Below are positions 63,970 to 64,000 of a DNA stretch of 64,000 nt, in pieces. This stretch comes from Lacisediminihabitans profunda (GTDB taxonomy: Bacteria; Actinomycetota; Actinomycetes; Actinomycetales; Microbacteriaceae). Within the stretch, counting starts at the first letter, position 1. The number at the start of each line of letters is the position of its first letter. The notes beneath the pieces were generated by a model. The model did not search any database and was not told the DNA's origin. It saw only the letters and a list, made by a program, of their open reading frames with translations. The stretch spans positions 434,001 to 498,000 of the forward strand of contig NZ_VRMG01000005.1 in NCBI RefSeq assembly GCF_008040105.1, read 5' to 3'. The position numbers were made by a program, and so were the translations under genes.

Positions 63970-64000
63970 TCAGATCTCCTTCAGCACGGTGGGGATCGTG
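63970..64000 (-). CDS. C-terminal end of an ABC exporter permease (truncated by window edge)
   Basis: The reverse strand ends an open frame with ...TIPTVLKEI and TGA at 63972-63970, one base before the ATPase start. Position immediately ahead of a TagH-type ATPase gene makes an ABC-2 (TagG-like) permease the likely identity; only ten codons are visible. Confidence 0.55.
   Translation of the reverse strand, partial: TIPTVLKEI

Overview
The window is high-GC DNA from an actinomycete. Gene content and order suggest the family Microbacteriaceae: a zinc-metalloprotease gene divergent from a Lon-like PDZ protease gene, a UPF0182 protein, a methyltransferase and an initiator tRNA, with SufS/SufU beyond an apparent insertion, and teichoic-acid-type genes at the right end. 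GTG starts, 4-base ATGA/GTGA overlaps and apparently leaderless promoters are common. The family assignment is inference; no rRNA or phylogenetic marker was tested.

Layout. (1) 1-7.3 kb, conserved core: a partial leader-binding/ThiF-like gene, a DUF2342 metalloprotease, a Lon-like PDZ protease, a UPF0182 membrane protein, a SAM methyltransferase and tRNA-fMet with its terminator. (2) 7.3-21.4 kb, a probable 14-kb genomic island. A 50-bp near-perfect direct repeat (tRNA-fMet 3' end plus terminator) brackets it. It carries a histidine phosphatase, an MFS exporter with a divergent TetR regulator, gene debris, an SGNH hydrolase, and a carbohydrate or polyol locus: BtpA-like and inositol-monophosphatase-like genes divergent from a DeoR regulator, FGGY kinase, SDR and a complete ABC importer. 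No integrase was recognised. (3) 21.5-23.9 kb: sufS-sufU and a membrane protein. (4) 23.9-33.3 kb: a form I aerobic CO dehydrogenase operon, coxM-coxS-coxL, with Mo-cofactor and maturation genes (two XdhC types, MobA-like, CoxD, CoxE, CoxG) behind a consensus promoter. (5) 33.3-35.2 kb: Hsp20, a PPOX-type protein and a lipoprotein.

(6) 35.2-49.7 kb: a catabolic cluster that looks like an aromatic-amine/homoprotocatechuate locus. It contains an APC transporter, an acetoacetate-decarboxylase-like protein, a PuuA/GlnA-like gamma-glutamyl ligase, a class I amidotransferase, an aromatic amino acid decarboxylase, P450 with 3Fe-4S ferredoxin and reductase, a PuuD-like hydrolase, an HpaE-type dehydrogenase, an HpaD-type ring-cleavage dioxygenase, an HpaG-type FAH protein, a nitrilase-family amidase and a MarR regulator. 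A shared palindrome near TTCGGATRCGAA occurs in all three divergent promoter regions of the cluster, so it may be a single MarR regulon.

(7) 49.8-53 kb: three stand-alone receiver proteins, a 41-residue membrane peptide and a PAS histidine kinase. (8) 53-57.3 kb: an aminotransferase, two exported proteins and an HtrA-type protease. (9) 57.4-64 kb: an envelope polymer region with a GT2 glycosyltransferase, two CDP-glycerol-type polymerases and a TagGH-like ABC exporter (permease cut by the window end). This region also holds a 725-bp gene-free stretch with a 57/55-bp inverted repeat and 22-bp tandem repeats. Two copies of a small cruciform-forming element lie at about 0.6 and 37.8 kb.
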